DNA of 34,199 bases from Bacillota bacterium (GTDB lineage Bacteria > Vulcanimicrobiota > JAMDEM01), in contig JAMDEM010000028.1 of NCBI GenBank assembly GCA_023486985.1, positions 1 to 34,199 on the forward strand. Direction: 5' to 3'. Each line of letters opens with the position of its first letter. The stretch's first letter is position 1. Shown here one piece after another: positions 21,954-32,560 of this stretch. A program made the position numbers and the translations under genes. Below the pieces are notes generated by a model. The model had not been told where the DNA came from. It ran no database searches and saw only the letters and a list, made by a program, of their open reading frames with translations.

Positions 21954-23372
21954 TTCTTGCACCGGGTTTTGCTGCTGCTGAGTTGAAATCACGGGGAAAC
22001 CTGGGAGTCCAATCGCCTGTACAAGCCTGGCTTCTGCAACTTTTCTGTCATAAAGTGCCAGAACGTAATCATTTCTTGCGTTGTTTAAATAATCCCTGGC
22101 ACTGTTTAACTCTATTATGGTGCTTACGCCCTGTTTGTATCTTTTGTATGCCAGTGTGAAGTTTAATACCGCCGATTTAACCTGTCTTGTTGCAGCTTCA
22201 GTCCTGTCTTTGGCTCCCTGTATATCGGAATAAGCAGAATCAATGTTTCTGATAAGAGTAAGTTTCTGGATTTCCTTTTGCTGGTAGAACTGTCCGGCAA
22301 GAGATTTTTGCTCATCTGCCTGGGACTTTGCGGCTTTGCCGGCTGACAGTGGAATGGTAAGAGTAGCGCCAATGTTCCATGCGACGCTGTTTGGAATTAT
22401 CTGGCCCAGAACGCCGTATGAAGCCTGTGCAGCTATAGTGGGCAGGACCTGGTTTTCAAATGCCTTTGCAAGGGCCATGGCTCCTTTTTCCTGAGCCAAA
22501 AAAGTAAGAAGTGACGGATGTGATTTTTCCATCTGGCTGACGGCTTCATTTTTATCGGGCAGAACCATTTCCTGTTCAAGAATATTTTCCAGCTGCCTGT
22601 CCGTTATTTCTGATACATCAATTCCCACTGCCTTTGCCAGTTTGACTTTGGCATTTAGTAATTCTGTTTTTACTCTTGCAAGTTGAACCTGTGACCGTTC
22701 TGTTTCAATTTCCGCCTGAGTTACATCAATTTTTGACTTTGCTCCCGCCTGATAAAACCCGTTTGCCACTCTCAGGTTCTCTATCGCCTTTGCCAGCCCG
22801 TCTTCCTGTATTATCAGCAGCCATTCTTCAAAAACAACTCCATAGTATGTTTCTCTCACTTCATCCACTTTGTCAATCCATGTTGACTTTAAATTAAGAA
22901 GGGCGGCCATAAGATTTTCCCTTGCGGAATTCAGTTTCTCTGCTCTTTGTTTTGAATCCCATAAAGTATAGCTGGCATTAAGCTGGCTTTGAGCGATAGA
23001 CGGGATGGGATTTGCCGGCGTGACTTTTTGATAAGTATCATTTACAGTAACATTAATTGTTGGAATGTACAGTGCATATACCTGCTGAAGCCTTGCTTCC
23101 TGTGCATCCACTGCAGCTCTCCTAAAAAGGATGTCAGGATGCTTCATAAAAGCAGTCTGGAGGCATTCATCAAGGGAAAGCAATGGACCGGCGCGTTTTT
23201 TGGGCGGAGGGAGGAATGGCTCCTGTATTTCAGGGATGGGAGTTAATTTTGGAGAGGGGGACGGCTTTGATGAATTATCAGCAGCCGGCGCTTTTCCAGG
23301 CTTGCTGAAGCACAGGACAGTCCCGATTAAAAAAACGGCTATAAGTATTAAAAAGAACCTGATAGTCTTCAA
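21945..23372 (-). CDS. TolC-family outer-membrane efflux channel
   Basis: A 475-residue outer-membrane factor that would complete the tripartite pump encoded upstream. An N-terminal Sec signal (LKTIRFFLILIAVFL...) is followed by a proline-rich linker. The linker leads to LLSLDECLQTAFMKHPDIL, the usual start of the first OEP repeat, and the two halves of long periplasmic helices. The second half ends VSTIIELNSARDYLNNARND, typical of the family. The start is TTG at 23372, with AGGAG 8 bases upstream. An open frame continues further upstream only because it overlaps the RND gene. The start is 5 bases after the RND stop, so it is the third gene of the operon. No lipobox is seen, unlike the NodT channel of the other pump. 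Confidence 0.9.
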   Translation of the reverse strand: MKTIRFFLILIAVFLIGTVLCFSKPGKAPAADNSSKPSPSPKLTPIPEIQEPFLPPPKKRAGPLLSLDECLQTAFMKHPDILFRRAAVDAQEARLQQVYALYIPTINVTVNDTYQKVTPANPIPSIAQSQLNASYTLWDSKQRAEKLNSARENLMAALLNLKSTWIDKVDEVRETYYGVVFEEWLLIIQEDGLAKAIENLRVANGFYQAGAKSKIDVTQAEIETERSQVQLARVKTELLNAKVKLAKAVGIDVSEITDRQLENILEQEMVLPDKNEAVSQMEKSHPSLLTFLAQEKGAMALAKAFENQVLPTIAAQASYGVLGQIIPNSVAWNIGATLTIPLSAGKAAKSQADEQKSLAGQFYQQKEIQKLTLIRNIDSAYSDIQGAKDRTEAATRQVKSAVLNFTLAYKRYKQGVSTIIELNSARDYLNNARNDYVLALYDRKVAEARLVQAIGLPGFPVISTQQQQNPVQEKK

Positions 23373-23377
23373 ATCCG

Positions 23378-26300
23378 TCACTCCTCTCCTTTCTCTTTTG
23401 TTTTTTCGTCTGACCTGGATTTGCCTTTTAATTTGCTCCAGATGGGCCACTGCTTGATTCTCTGCAAGTCTTCCACATAAGAAAGCGCAACAGGCACGAG
23501 AAGCAATGTGAGAACTAGGCACAGGCTCTGCCCTCCAACAACCACAACAGCCATGGGTGAACGCTGGGCTGCATTTGCGCCGGCAAGCGCTACAGGAAGC
23601 ATGCCTACAACTATGGTAAGAGTTGTCATAAGAATGGGTCTTAATCTTTCGCGGTTTGCTCGTATGATTGCTTTATGGAACTCCATTCCCTGTCTTATAA
23701 AGGTGTTGGTGTGGTCTATCTGCAAAATGGCGTTTTTCTTAACTATACCGAAAAGCAGGAAGAGCCCGAGAGCCGAAAACAGGTTAAGTGTCTTACCTGT
23801 TATATACAGGGCAAACAGGGCAAAGGGAATTGAAAGCGGCATGGTAAGAAGGATTATAAAAGGATCCATCAGGTTTTCAAACTGGCTTGCCAGCACCATA
23901 TACATGAATATGACTGCCAGGACGAATGCCATGGCAAATGCGGAGGCTGTTTCTCCCACATACTGGGATGATCCGCGGTAAGAAATAGAGTAACCGGGAG
24001 GAAGATTGAGGTCTTTTACTATTTTTGCCACATCTTCCATGGCTTTTACCTGGGGATAGTTTTCCAGGTTGGCGCTGATAGTGACATTTCTCTGCCTGTT
24101 AAAGTGAGTGATAGTTGAAGGACCGAGACCGGTATTGATATCTGCAATACCGGCAAGGGAAACAAGTTTTCCGTCGGCTGATGTAATATACATTTTTTTA
24201 ATCGAGTCAGGATTATTGCGGTCCTCCTTTGTAAGACGGGTTCTTACATCATAAAGCCAAATGCCTTCCTGGTAGTTTGTAATTTTGTCTCCTCCCACAA
24301 GAGTGCGCAGGGCAGAGCTCACATCTGCAATATTCACATTGAGGTCAGCAGCGCGGTCCCTGTCTATATTAACCTTGATTTCCGGTGAGGCAATTTCAAA
24401 ATCAGTATCAATATCAACATAACCCGGTATCTGGGATAATTTTTTAAGTATATCACTGGAAGCCTTATTGATTACATTCAAATCTTCTCCCTGGAGGCTG
24501 AACATGAGATCGGATCCAGCGCTTCCTCCGGCTCCTGAAGCAAGCTGCACAGAGGACTTGAATAACTTGTATTTTCTCAGGAGTTTTCTTGCATCCAGCA
24601 TTGCCTGGAATTGAGTGTAATCCTTGCGTTTGTTGTAATCTATAAGATGAACATATATGCCCACCTTTGATATGTCGGAAGACATATTATCCTGGTCTCC
24701 GCTTACACTTGGCGTGCCTATGGTGGTAAGGATATAATCAACACCTCTCATTTTCAGAAGTTCTTCTTCAAGAGGCTTTATGGCATCGGATGTTCTTTCT
24801 ATAGGCCATCCTTTCGGCATTTTAATGGATATTCGGTATTCCGAGCGGTCTTCGGCAGTGGTGAACTCTGAGCCCAGTTTGCCGGCAATATCCTTTCCCC
24901 ACCATAAAGAGGCAACGCAGAAAAGTATAATTACCCAGCGCCATCGTAGCGACCATTTAAGTACAACTTCGTATATATCCTGCAGGATTCGGGTAAGCTT
25001 TCCGGGTTCCTTTTTCCCTTTTTGCACCGGAGGCTTAAGAAGTTTGGAGCAGAGCATGGGGGTTAAGGTAAAAGATACAATCATGGAGAAAAAGATGGCT
25101 GCCGCCATGGTTAACCCGTATGACTGGAAATATCTCCCCACCAGTCCTGACATGAAAGCAACCGGCACAAAAAGCACCATGAGGGAAAGAGTGGTGGCAA
25201 ACACGGCGGGACCCACATCCTGGATTCCTTTAATGGAGGCTTCATAGGCTGAATAACCTTCTTCTTCCATAAGACGCCAGATATTCTCAAGGACAACTAT
25301 GGCATCGTCTATCACCAATCCTACCACAAGAGCCAGGGCAAGCAGGGTCATATAGTTAAGGGTGAAGTTCATCATTTTCATTATGGTGAATGTGGCAATG
25401 ATTGAAGCAGGTATAGCAATCGCTGCAATGAAAGTGCTGCGAAGGCTACCCATAAAAATTAAGACCATAAGGGATGCAAGTCCTCCGCCTATCACTAAAT
25501 GCTCCATAATATCATGAACGGACTCTTTTATGTATACGGAAGTATCCTCCACCACCATTACATGTATATCGGGAGGAAGCATTTTCTCCAGTTCTTTTAC
25601 TCTTGCCTTAACCTTGTCCACAACATCAACCAGATTGGCGTCGCTGTTTTTAACTATCTGGAGTGTCAGGGTCGGCTTCCCGCTAAATCTGGATATGGTT
25701 TTAAGTTCTTTTGTTCCGTCAACCACAAAGCCTATATCTTTTATTTTAATAGGGGTGCCTTTTACCGAGCTGACAACGATATCGTTAAAAGCATCAATGG
25801 TTTTAAGGCGGCCTGAAGTTCTAAGGGTATATTCATTATATTTTGATGTAACCTTGCCCCCGGGGATATCGGCATTCTGGTCCTGCAGAGCCTTTGTTAC
25901 CTGATTTACAGATAGATTGTAGGCATCCATTTTATCGGCTTTAAGGTTTACCTGTATTTCACGGTACTGGGTTCCTACCATGTTTACCTGTCCAACGCCG
26001 TCAACCGATGAAATAAAATCCTTTATATTCCGGCGTGTGAACTCGGAGATTTCTTTTGGGTCCCGCTCGCCATAGACAGCCAGGACAACTACAGGCATGG
26101 ATGAAGGGTCGTATTTTTGAACGACCGGGTCCTGAGTGCCGACAGGAAATTGATTCCGTATCAATGCAATCTTATCTCTTACATCCTGTGCGGCAACGTC
26201 TGGATTTTTTTCAAGAACAAACTGAATTACTACGGTGGAGCTGCTTTCCGAGGAAGTGGAAGTGATGATATAGACGCCGCTTAAAACCGCCACGGCATCT

Positions 26301-26503
26301 TCAATTGGCTTGGTTATCTGACTTTCTACCTGTTCAGTCTGTGCTCCAGGAAGAGTTGTGGAGATAACAACAAAAGGGAAATCAATTTTGGGGTCCAGGT
26401 CAACGCCAAGCTGGAAGTATGAAAAAATCCCCAGAACTACAAGGGAAAGATTTATCATCATTGCCAGAACGGGGCGGCGTATGAAAGTGCTGAAAAAATT
26501 CAC
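23378..26503 (-). CDS. RND efflux transporter, HAE-1 type (inner-membrane pump)
   Basis: A 1041-residue proton-driven pump of the AcrB/MdtB superfamily, full length for the group. It opens FIRRPVLAMMINLSLVVLG, has twelve membrane helices in two halves with large periplasmic loops, and carries the proton-relay aspartates D399 and D400 in GLVIDDAIVVLENIW. The matching lysine of helix 10 is in FGIVKKNAILQID. Substrate cannot be predicted, and drugs, bile-like compounds or lipids are all possible. The GTG at 26503 starts 2 bases after the stop of the adaptor gene with no clear ribosome site, pointing to translational coupling. Confidence 0.95.
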   Translation of the reverse strand: MNFFSTFIRRPVLAMMINLSLVVLGIFSYFQLGVDLDPKIDFPFVVISTTLPGAQTEQVESQITKPIEDAVAVLSGVYIITSTSSESSSTVVIQFVLEKNPDVAAQDVRDKIALIRNQFPVGTQDPVVQKYDPSSMPVVVLAVYGERDPKEISEFTRRNIKDFISSVDGVGQVNMVGTQYREIQVNLKADKMDAYNLSVNQVTKALQDQNADIPGGKVTSKYNEYTLRTSGRLKTIDAFNDIVVSSVKGTPIKIKDIGFVVDGTKELKTISRFSGKPTLTLQIVKNSDANLVDVVDKVKARVKELEKMLPPDIHVMVVEDTSVYIKESVHDIMEHLVIGGGLASLMVLIFMGSLRSTFIAAIAIPASIIATFTIMKMMNFTLNYMTLLALALVVGLVIDDAIVVLENIWRLMEEEGYSAYEASIKGIQDVGPAVFATTLSLMVLFVPVAFMSGLVGRYFQSYGLTMAAAIFFSMIVSFTLTPMLCSKLLKPPVQKGKKEPGKLTRILQDIYEVVLKWSLRWRWVIILFCVASLWWGKDIAGKLGSEFTTAEDRSEYRISIKMPKGWPIERTSDAIKPLEEELLKMRGVDYILTTIGTPSVSGDQDNMSSDISKVGIYVHLIDYNKRKDYTQFQAMLDARKLLRKYKLFKSSVQLASGAGGSAGSDLMFSLQGEDLNVINKASSDILKKLSQIPGYVDIDTDFEIASPEIKVNIDRDRAADLNVNIADVSSALRTLVGGDKITNYQEGIWLYDVRTRLTKEDRNNPDSIKKMYITSADGKLVSLAGIADINTGLGPSTITHFNRQRNVTISANLENYPQVKAMEDVAKIVKDLNLPPGYSISYRGSSQYVGETASAFAMAFVLAVIFMYMVLASQFENLMDPFIILLTMPLSIPFALFALYITGKTLNLFSALGLFLLFGIVKKNAILQIDHTNTFIRQGMEFHKAIIRANRERLRPILMTTLTIVVGMLPVALAGANAAQRSPMAVVVVGGQSLCLVLTLLLVPVALSYVEDLQRIKQWPIWSKLKGKSRSDEKTKEKGEE

Positions 26504-26505
26504 GG

Positions 26506-27795
26506 TTATTTAGACGTCCCGCCGGGAGGACGGGAGGAATCTTCTTTTTGGATTTTAACTTCTATACCGTTTGCCAGTATTGGAATTGAGGAGATGGCTG
26601 CCATATCTCCATCTTTAATATTACCCTTTACCTCAATCCAGTCTCCTGCTCTGTCTCCCTTTTCAACTTTAGTTTCAAATGCCTTTGCTTTACCGCCTTC
26701 TTTTTTTATTAAAAAAACCTTGGTAACGCCCAGCTGGTCAATCAAAGCTGCACGGGGGATAAGAACCACTTTGTCAATTGAAGTTACAAGAGTTATTCTG
26801 CCGAACATTCCCGGCTTTAAGATAAAAGACGGGTTCTCAATCTGAGCCTGGACCGTAATGGTTCTGGTAGTTTGATTGGATACAGGGTTGATATGTATTA
26901 TTCTTCCTTTGAAAGATTTTCCCGGCAAGCCGTCAGTGGTTACAAAGATTTCCTTTCCGAGAGAAATTTTCCTGATGAATTTTTCCGGAATTTCCATGTT
27001 GAGGAGCAAGGGCTGAGCCGTTACCAGAGTGTAAGCAGCATCGCCGGATCTCATATAGTCGCCTGCATAAACTTTTTGTTCTTTAACGAAGCCGTCGATG
27101 GGGGATTTTAATGTTGTGTATTTCAAGTTTTGCCGGGATATATTCAGGGATGCCAGCCTTGATTGGATGGAAGCGAATTTTTGTTTCACCTGTTCAAGTT
27201 GATCACGATAATCAGCTTTGGAGGTGAGATAATTTGCTTCCGAGTCTTCAACATCCTTGTCGCTTATAAGGTCCTCCTTTCGCAGGCGGATATTTCTCTG
27301 CCAGTTTGAATAAGCGTTGTCCATTGTCGCCTTGGCTTTGGCAACAGCCGGAACCTTATTAATATCCGTTATTTTTTGATTTACAGATGAAAGCCCCAGC
27401 CTGGCAAGCTCCTGCTGCAAGTTTGCCGTGTCAAGCTGGATTTGAAGGAGCTGGTCCGCCGGGTCAATATTTAAAACAACCTGGTCCTTTTTAACGCGGT
27501 CACCCATTTTGACCATTACCTGCTTTACATTGCCGCTTACAAGGGGACTTACGCTTACTTCGGCATAAGCATTAAAACTGCCCACCACATCAAGTTTTCT
27601 TTCAAGGGGTGCCATTGTTGCCCTTCCAACATCTACAGGTATTTCAAGAGTCATTGTGGATTGTGTTTTAGGCTCTTCCTTTTTCCCGCCGCAACCTGTC
27701 AGGATGGTGAGAACAGCGGACAGAAATGTAAAACAAAAAAAAGCCCAAAAAACTATTCTACTTTTTTTGAAGTTTCTAAAGTTTGACATTTTCAT
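26506..27795 (-). CDS. Periplasmic adaptor lipoprotein of the RND pump (membrane fusion protein)
   Basis: A 429-residue adaptor that links the RND pump to the outer-membrane channel. The signal sequence ends in ILTGCGG, so it is probably a lipoprotein anchored in the inner membrane. Lipoyl half-motifs are VSPLVSGNVKQVMVKMGDRV near residue 82 and LKSPIDGFVKEQKVYAGD near 228, flanking a long coiled-coil hairpin. Beta-barrel and membrane-proximal segments (GMFGRITLVTS, VLIPRAALI) follow. AAGAAAG lies upstream of the ATG. It is the first gene of the adaptor-RND-TolC operon. The 108-base gap to the preceding NodT gene may contain its promoter, but I saw no convincing boxes. Confidence 0.93.
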   Translation of the reverse strand: MKMSNFRNFKKSRIVFWAFFCFTFLSAVLTILTGCGGKKEEPKTQSTMTLEIPVDVGRATMAPLERKLDVVGSFNAYAEVSVSPLVSGNVKQVMVKMGDRVKKDQVVLNIDPADQLLQIQLDTANLQQELARLGLSSVNQKITDINKVPAVAKAKATMDNAYSNWQRNIRLRKEDLISDKDVEDSEANYLTSKADYRDQLEQVKQKFASIQSRLASLNISRQNLKYTTLKSPIDGFVKEQKVYAGDYMRSGDAAYTLVTAQPLLLNMEIPEKFIRKISLGKEIFVTTDGLPGKSFKGRIIHINPVSNQTTRTITVQAQIENPSFILKPGMFGRITLVTSIDKVVLIPRAALIDQLGVTKVFLIKKEGGKAKAFETKVEKGDRAGDWIEVKGNIKDGDMAAISSIPILANGIEVKIQKEDSSRPPGGTSK

Positions 27796-27903
27796 TTTTA
27801 AATAACTTTCTTAAAGTAATTTTTAGTGTTTTTCTATTCCCGTGAATTTATTTCCTTGTTAAGCAAGTAATCTGGACAAAATCAAGAACATGGAAAAGAG
27901 CAG

Positions 27904-29376
27904 TTATTTCTGCTTCCAGCCGCCGCCGAGAGCTTTATACAATTTTATTATATACAGCACTTCATTAAGTTTGGTCTGGGCCAGTTGCAATTCTGAACTA
28001 AAATAATCTTTTTCACTGTCCAAAACTTCCAGATAACTGGCGACTCCGCCAAGATACCGCAAATTGGCAAGCCGGACTTCTTCGGAGAGAGTCGCGGTTA
28101 GTTCTTCTGCCTTGAGCCTGTATTCCCGGCCCTTGCTGTACCCGACCAGAGAATCAGAAACCTCCCGAAATGCGCCTCTTACGGTACTTTCATACTGAAT
28201 AACCAATTGCCGCTGCTGTGACTCTGTTAGTTTTACATTTGAGCTTATCTGCCCGGCGTTAAAAATAGGTTGTAACAATTGGGGAATAACAGTCCATGTA
28301 TTACTGGGCGCGGTCAATAGATTATTCAAATCCTTGCTTGATGTCCCCTCTGTTCCAGTTAAAGTAATCTGGGGGAAGAAAGCCGCTCGCGCCACATCAA
28401 TTCGGGCATTGGCGGCAATCAGTTGAGCTTCCATCTGTCTTATATCCGGCCGGTTTTCCAGTAAAGTTGAAGGCAGCCCCGGGGGAAGATTGAGATTGCC
28501 CAGCTGATACTGCAAAGGTTTTCCTCTGGGTATGTTTCCCGGATTTTGTCCCAAAATGTAGCTGAGAAAATTTTCCTGCTGTCCGATTTTCTGCTGGGTG
28601 GCAATTAAGGTCGCTTGAGCGTTTAACAGCAAGCCTTTCGCCTGTTCCACATCCATCATACCGGTGACGCCGCCTTCTTCGCGGGCTTTAACCAGCTTAT
28701 AAGATTCTTCTCTGGAAGCTACGGTTTTTTTGCAAATTTCCAACTCCCAGTCCAATTCCCTTAAGGTAAAATATGCGGTAGCCACTTCGCTTACCAGAGA
28801 CGTCATAACGACATTTTGTGCTTCCTGAGTTGAAAGCAAATCAGCGCGGGCTGCATCTGTAGCCCTATGCAGGCGCCCCCAGAAATCCAATTCATAATTT
28901 ACCATCTGCAGTTGCGCGGAATAACCGTGACTGGTATCGGCAGAACCGGGAGGCACCGGGGTTGAACCCACGGTGGAAACCTTTCCAGCTTGATAGCCGG
29001 CAGTGCCGGAAATATTAGGATATTGATTGGCTCTGGTAATTCCAAGCTGTGCCTCCGCCGCCATAATTCTTTCCGCGGCTAACCTGGCATCATAATTCCG
29101 TATGAGTGCTGAAGAAATCAAACTCTTCAAAACATCATCCTGGATCAAATCCCCCCAATAAATTTCTGCCAGGGTTGTACCGGTTTTATCCGGGGTATTT
29201 TGCGGGATAAATTCCCCATTCGAACCGCGATAAACAGCCGGTGGAGGAACATCGGGTCTTGTATATACGGTCTGCTTGCAAGAACAAAGAAACAGCAAAC
29301 AAACAGGGAATAAAAGCAAAACTAAGATTCCAAAGCGAACTGAAGATAAGGAGCATTTTCTCTTAGCAGGTATCAT
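27904..29376 (-). CDS. NodT-family outer-membrane efflux lipoprotein
   Basis: A 490-residue outer-membrane channel of the NodT/OprM type. The signal sequence ends in the lipobox LFLCSC. The region after it (YTRPDVPPPAVYR) and WGDLIQDDVLKSLISSAL are family starts, and there are two OEP repeats with periplasmic helices. ENRPDIRQMEAQLIAANARI is a strongly conserved stretch. It is the last gene of the adaptor-RND-channel operon. The ATG overlaps the TGA of the RND gene by 4 bases. Confidence 0.94.
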   Translation of the reverse strand: MIPAKRKCSLSSVRFGILVLLLFPVCLLFLCSCKQTVYTRPDVPPPAVYRGSNGEFIPQNTPDKTGTTLAEIYWGDLIQDDVLKSLISSALIRNYDARLAAERIMAAEAQLGITRANQYPNISGTAGYQAGKVSTVGSTPVPPGSADTSHGYSAQLQMVNYELDFWGRLHRATDAARADLLSTQEAQNVVMTSLVSEVATAYFTLRELDWELEICKKTVASREESYKLVKAREEGGVTGMMDVEQAKGLLLNAQATLIATQQKIGQQENFLSYILGQNPGNIPRGKPLQYQLGNLNLPPGLPSTLLENRPDIRQMEAQLIAANARIDVARAAFFPQITLTGTEGTSSKDLNNLLTAPSNTWTVIPQLLQPIFNAGQISSNVKLTESQQRQLVIQYESTVRGAFREVSDSLVGYSKGREYRLKAEELTATLSEEVRLANLRYLGGVASYLEVLDSEKDYFSSELQLAQTKLNEVLYIIKLYKALGGGWKQK

Positions 29377-32300
29377 TCTGCGGCTCCTTTCTCTTCTTTC
29401 TTTGCCCCGGTTTCTTTTTTAAGCGCAGCCGGCTGGCGCTTTTTTCCTAATGAATTGGCAATGCCTTGAACAAAAACATATAAGAGAGGTATAAAAAATA
29501 CTCCCAAAGTTGTTGCCGCAAGCATTCCTCCAAAGACCGCAGTACCAAGAGCATGACGGGAACCGGCTCCGGCGCCGTTTGCAAAAACCAGGGGAACCAC
29601 TCCCAGAATAAAAGCAAATGATGTCATTAAAATCGGGCGAAAACGTATCCTTGCCCCTTCGACGGCGGCATCAAGCAGGGAATAACCTTCCTTTTCATAA
29701 CGTTCCTTGGCAAATTCCACGATTAAAATGGCATTTTTTGCCGCCAGCCCCAGAAGCATCACAATTCCAATCTGGGTGTAAACATTGTTATCAATTTTGA
29801 AAAGGTAAGTGAGAAGCAAGGCTCCGAAAATTCCCAGGGGCAGGCCGAAAAGCACTGAGAACGGCACCGCCCAGCTTTCATATTTGGCGGCAAGGAAAAG
29901 AAACACAAAAACCAGTGCCAGGACAAGAATTAATAACTGAGACGATCCTGCTTTTTTTTCCTGATAAGAGGTTCCGCTCCATTCAAAGTTATAGCCCTGA
30001 GGCAAAACTTTGGCGGCAAGCTGCTCCATAGTATTCATCGCCTGTCCGGAAGAATAACCGGCAGAAGAGGAACCGTTAATTTCCGCAGTTCTGTAAAGAT
30101 TATATCTCTGGATAAGGGTGGGTCCAAGTATATCCTTAACACTTGCCAGGGTAGCCATAGGAATCATATCCCCTTCCTGGGAGCGGACATAGAGTTTACC
30201 TATGCTTTCCGGTCCGCTGCGGAATTCGGGTTCAGCCTGCACCATAACTTTATAAGAGCGGTCAAAAATATTGAAGTCGTTGACCGGCATGCCTCCAAGA
30301 TAAACCTGCAGGCTGTTAAAAATTGTATTAATAGGAATCCCCATATTCCGGGCTTTGTCCCTGTCAATCGAAAGGCCCAGTTCGGGAACCGTAGTTCGAT
30401 AACCTGTAAATAGTCCGGTCAGTCCCGGCTGTTTTGAAGCCTCTGCAAGAAGCTTCCGGCTGGTTTCCGCCAGCTCTACGGTGGTATGACTGGTACGGTC
30501 TTCCAATTCGAATAAAAAACCGCCGGCATTTCCCAGTCCCGGAATCGGAGGCGGTATAACAGGCAGTGCCAAAACTTCCGGATAAGTGTCTAATTCCTTT
30601 TTTACCTTCATCAGTATTGTTCGTAAGCTTGTTTCTTTGGTTTTTCTTTCTTCCCATGGCTTCAGGAGGCAGATTATAGTTGAAGTGTTAGAGTTAAAAG
30701 TGGAATTCATAATGTTAAGCGCGCCCAGAGTCATTACCCGCTGAACTCCCGGCAGACTGCGGACAAAATTGGCTGCTCTTTCAGATATTATCCTGGTTCT
30801 CTCCAGTGAAGCACCATCAGGTAAATTTAAGGAAACAAAGAAATAACCCTGGTCCTCATTAGGCAGGAAGCCGGTGGGTAAAACCTTAAATAAATTGCCG
30901 GCTGCTCCCCATAAGCATAACAAGATGATGAGAAAAATAACTCCTCTGCGTAAAATTATACGGACTGTATTAATATAAGCCGAAGTGGTTCTGCCAAAAA
31001 TATTATTAAACCCTTTAAAAAATGCTCCTGCCAATCCTTTACTTTCTTTGCGGGGCCGTAAAATCATCCGGCAAAGAGCCGGGGTCAACGACAAAGCCAC
31101 TAAAGCAGACAATAAAACAGAAAAAGATAAAGTCAAAGCAAATTGGCGGTATAACTGCCCTGTAATTCCGCCCATAAAAGCTACAGGGATAAACACCGAG
31201 CATAGAACCAGGGCAATGGCGATAACGGGTCCGGAAACTTCATCCATAGCTTTTTCGGTGGCTTCCAGAGGAGAAAGTCCTTTTTCAATATGTTGTTCCA
31301 CCGCTTCCACAACCACAATAGCATCATCTACCACAATACCCACGGCAAGAACAATACCAAATAAAGTCAGGGTGTTAATGGAAAAACCGAATGCGGCAAA
31401 AGCGGCAAAAGTTCCAATCAAAGAAACAGGAACCGCAAGCATCGGGATTAACGTAGCCCTGAAAGTACCCAGAAAGATAAATACCACCAGCAGTACCAGG
31501 CAAATGGCGATAAGCAGGGTTTCTACAACGTCCTTGATGGAAGACCGGACAAAGTCGGTTGAATCAAAAGAAACTTCATATTTTAATCCCGGCGGCATAT
31601 TTTTACCTATCTGCACCAGCAGTTTTTTCAAATTATCCACGGTTTTTATCGCATTGGCTCCCGGCTGCTGATAGACAAGGATTAAGGTCGCAGGTACTTT
31701 GTCCAGTTTGCCGAAACTGGTGTAACTATATGCCCCAAGTTCCGTGCGGCCTATATCTTTCATCCTTAAAAAAGAGCCGTCCTGGCCAGTGCGGATAATC
31801 ATATTTTCAAATTCATCCACACTTGTCAAACGGCCCTTGGCATCGATAGTATATTGAAATTCAGTTCCCTTCTTAGCCGGTGGCTGGCCCACCGAGCCGG
31901 CTGGAGCCAGAATATTTTGTTCATTTATCATATTAACGAGATCTTCAGCGGTCAATCCCAGTTTACCGAGCTTCTCCGGATTAACCCAGAACCTCATTGA
32001 GTAATCCCGCTGTCCAACTATCGAGGTATTACCTACACCATCGGTGCGTGTGATAGCGTCAACCATTTGCATGCTGGCATAGTTGCTTAAAAAGATATCA
32101 TCATAAGTTTTATCAGGAGAGTAAACACTTATAACCATCAGCAAATTGGGAGACTGCTTGGTAATCATAACTCCCTGGCTTGCCGCCACAGTCGGGAGTT
32201 TTGCCATGGCTTTGTTGACCCTGTTGTTAACATCGACATTTGCCATATCCGGGTTGGTGCCCACCGCGAAACTGCAGGTCAGGGAATAGTGCCCGTCGCT

Positions 32301-32549
32301 GGTGCTGTTGGAAGACATGTAAATCATGTGATCTGCCCCGTTAATTTGACTTTCAAGCGGGATGGCAATAGACTGTTCCACCGTAGAGGCATTGGCGCCC
32401 GGGTAGTTAACTGCAACCTGGATAGTAGGCGGGGTGATTTCGGGAAACTGGGCAACAGGCAGTACAAGAGCGCTTAGCCCTCCTGCTATAATAATCACGA
32501 GGGCTATAACAACGGCAAAGACAGGGTGATGGATAAAAAATCTTGCCAT
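29373..32549 (-). CDS. RND efflux transporter, AcrB/MexB-like (HAE-1)
   Basis: A 1058-residue pump closer to AcrB/MexB than the other RND protein in the window. It begins MARFFIHHPVFAVVIALVII, continues with LPVAQFPEITPPTI, and has the proton-relay pair D408-D409 in VGIVVDDAIVVVEAVE at the exact AcrB position. The helix 10 lysine is in GLAAKNAILIVEFAKE. Pumps of this class export a wide range of amphiphilic compounds. The gene is 11 bases from the adaptor and overlaps the NodT gene by 4 bases. Confidence 0.96.
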   Translation of the reverse strand: MARFFIHHPVFAVVIALVIIIAGGLSALVLPVAQFPEITPPTIQVAVNYPGANASTVEQSIAIPLESQINGADHMIYMSSNSTSDGHYSLTCSFAVGTNPDMANVDVNNRVNKAMAKLPTVAASQGVMITKQSPNLLMVISVYSPDKTYDDIFLSNYASMQMVDAITRTDGVGNTSIVGQRDYSMRFWVNPEKLGKLGLTAEDLVNMINEQNILAPAGSVGQPPAKKGTEFQYTIDAKGRLTSVDEFENMIIRTGQDGSFLRMKDIGRTELGAYSYTSFGKLDKVPATLILVYQQPGANAIKTVDNLKKLLVQIGKNMPPGLKYEVSFDSTDFVRSSIKDVVETLLIAICLVLLVVFIFLGTFRATLIPMLAVPVSLIGTFAAFAAFGFSINTLTLFGIVLAVGIVVDDAIVVVEAVEQHIEKGLSPLEATEKAMDEVSGPVIAIALVLCSVFIPVAFMGGITGQLYRQFALTLSFSVLLSALVALSLTPALCRMILRPRKESKGLAGAFFKGFNNIFGRTTSAYINTVRIILRRGVIFLIILLCLWGAAGNLFKVLPTGFLPNEDQGYFFVSLNLPDGASLERTRIISERAANFVRSLPGVQRVMTLGALNIMNSTFNSNTSTIICLLKPWEERKTKETSLRTILMKVKKELDTYPEVLALPVIPPPIPGLGNAGGFLFELEDRTSHTTVELAETSRKLLAEASKQPGLTGLFTGYRTTVPELGLSIDRDKARNMGIPINTIFNSLQVYLGGMPVNDFNIFDRSYKVMVQAEPEFRSGPESIGKLYVRSQEGDMIPMATLASVKDILGPTLIQRYNLYRTAEINGSSSAGYSSGQAMNTMEQLAAKVLPQGYNFEWSGTSYQEKKAGSSQLLILVLALVFVFLFLAAKYESWAVPFSVLFGLPLGIFGALLLTYLFKIDNNVYTQIGIVMLLGLAAKNAILIVEFAKERYEKEGYSLLDAAVEGARIRFRPILMTSFAFILGVVPLVFANGAGAGSRHALGTAVFGGMLAATTLGVFFIPLLYVFVQGIANSLGKKRQPAALKKETGAKKEEKGAAE

Positions 32550-32560
32550 TAATTTTCTCC

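Noticed and set aside
23373..23522. Longer N-terminus for the TolC-like protein
   Set aside because: It would lie inside the RND gene and bury the signal peptide. The TTG at 23372 has a good ribosome site.
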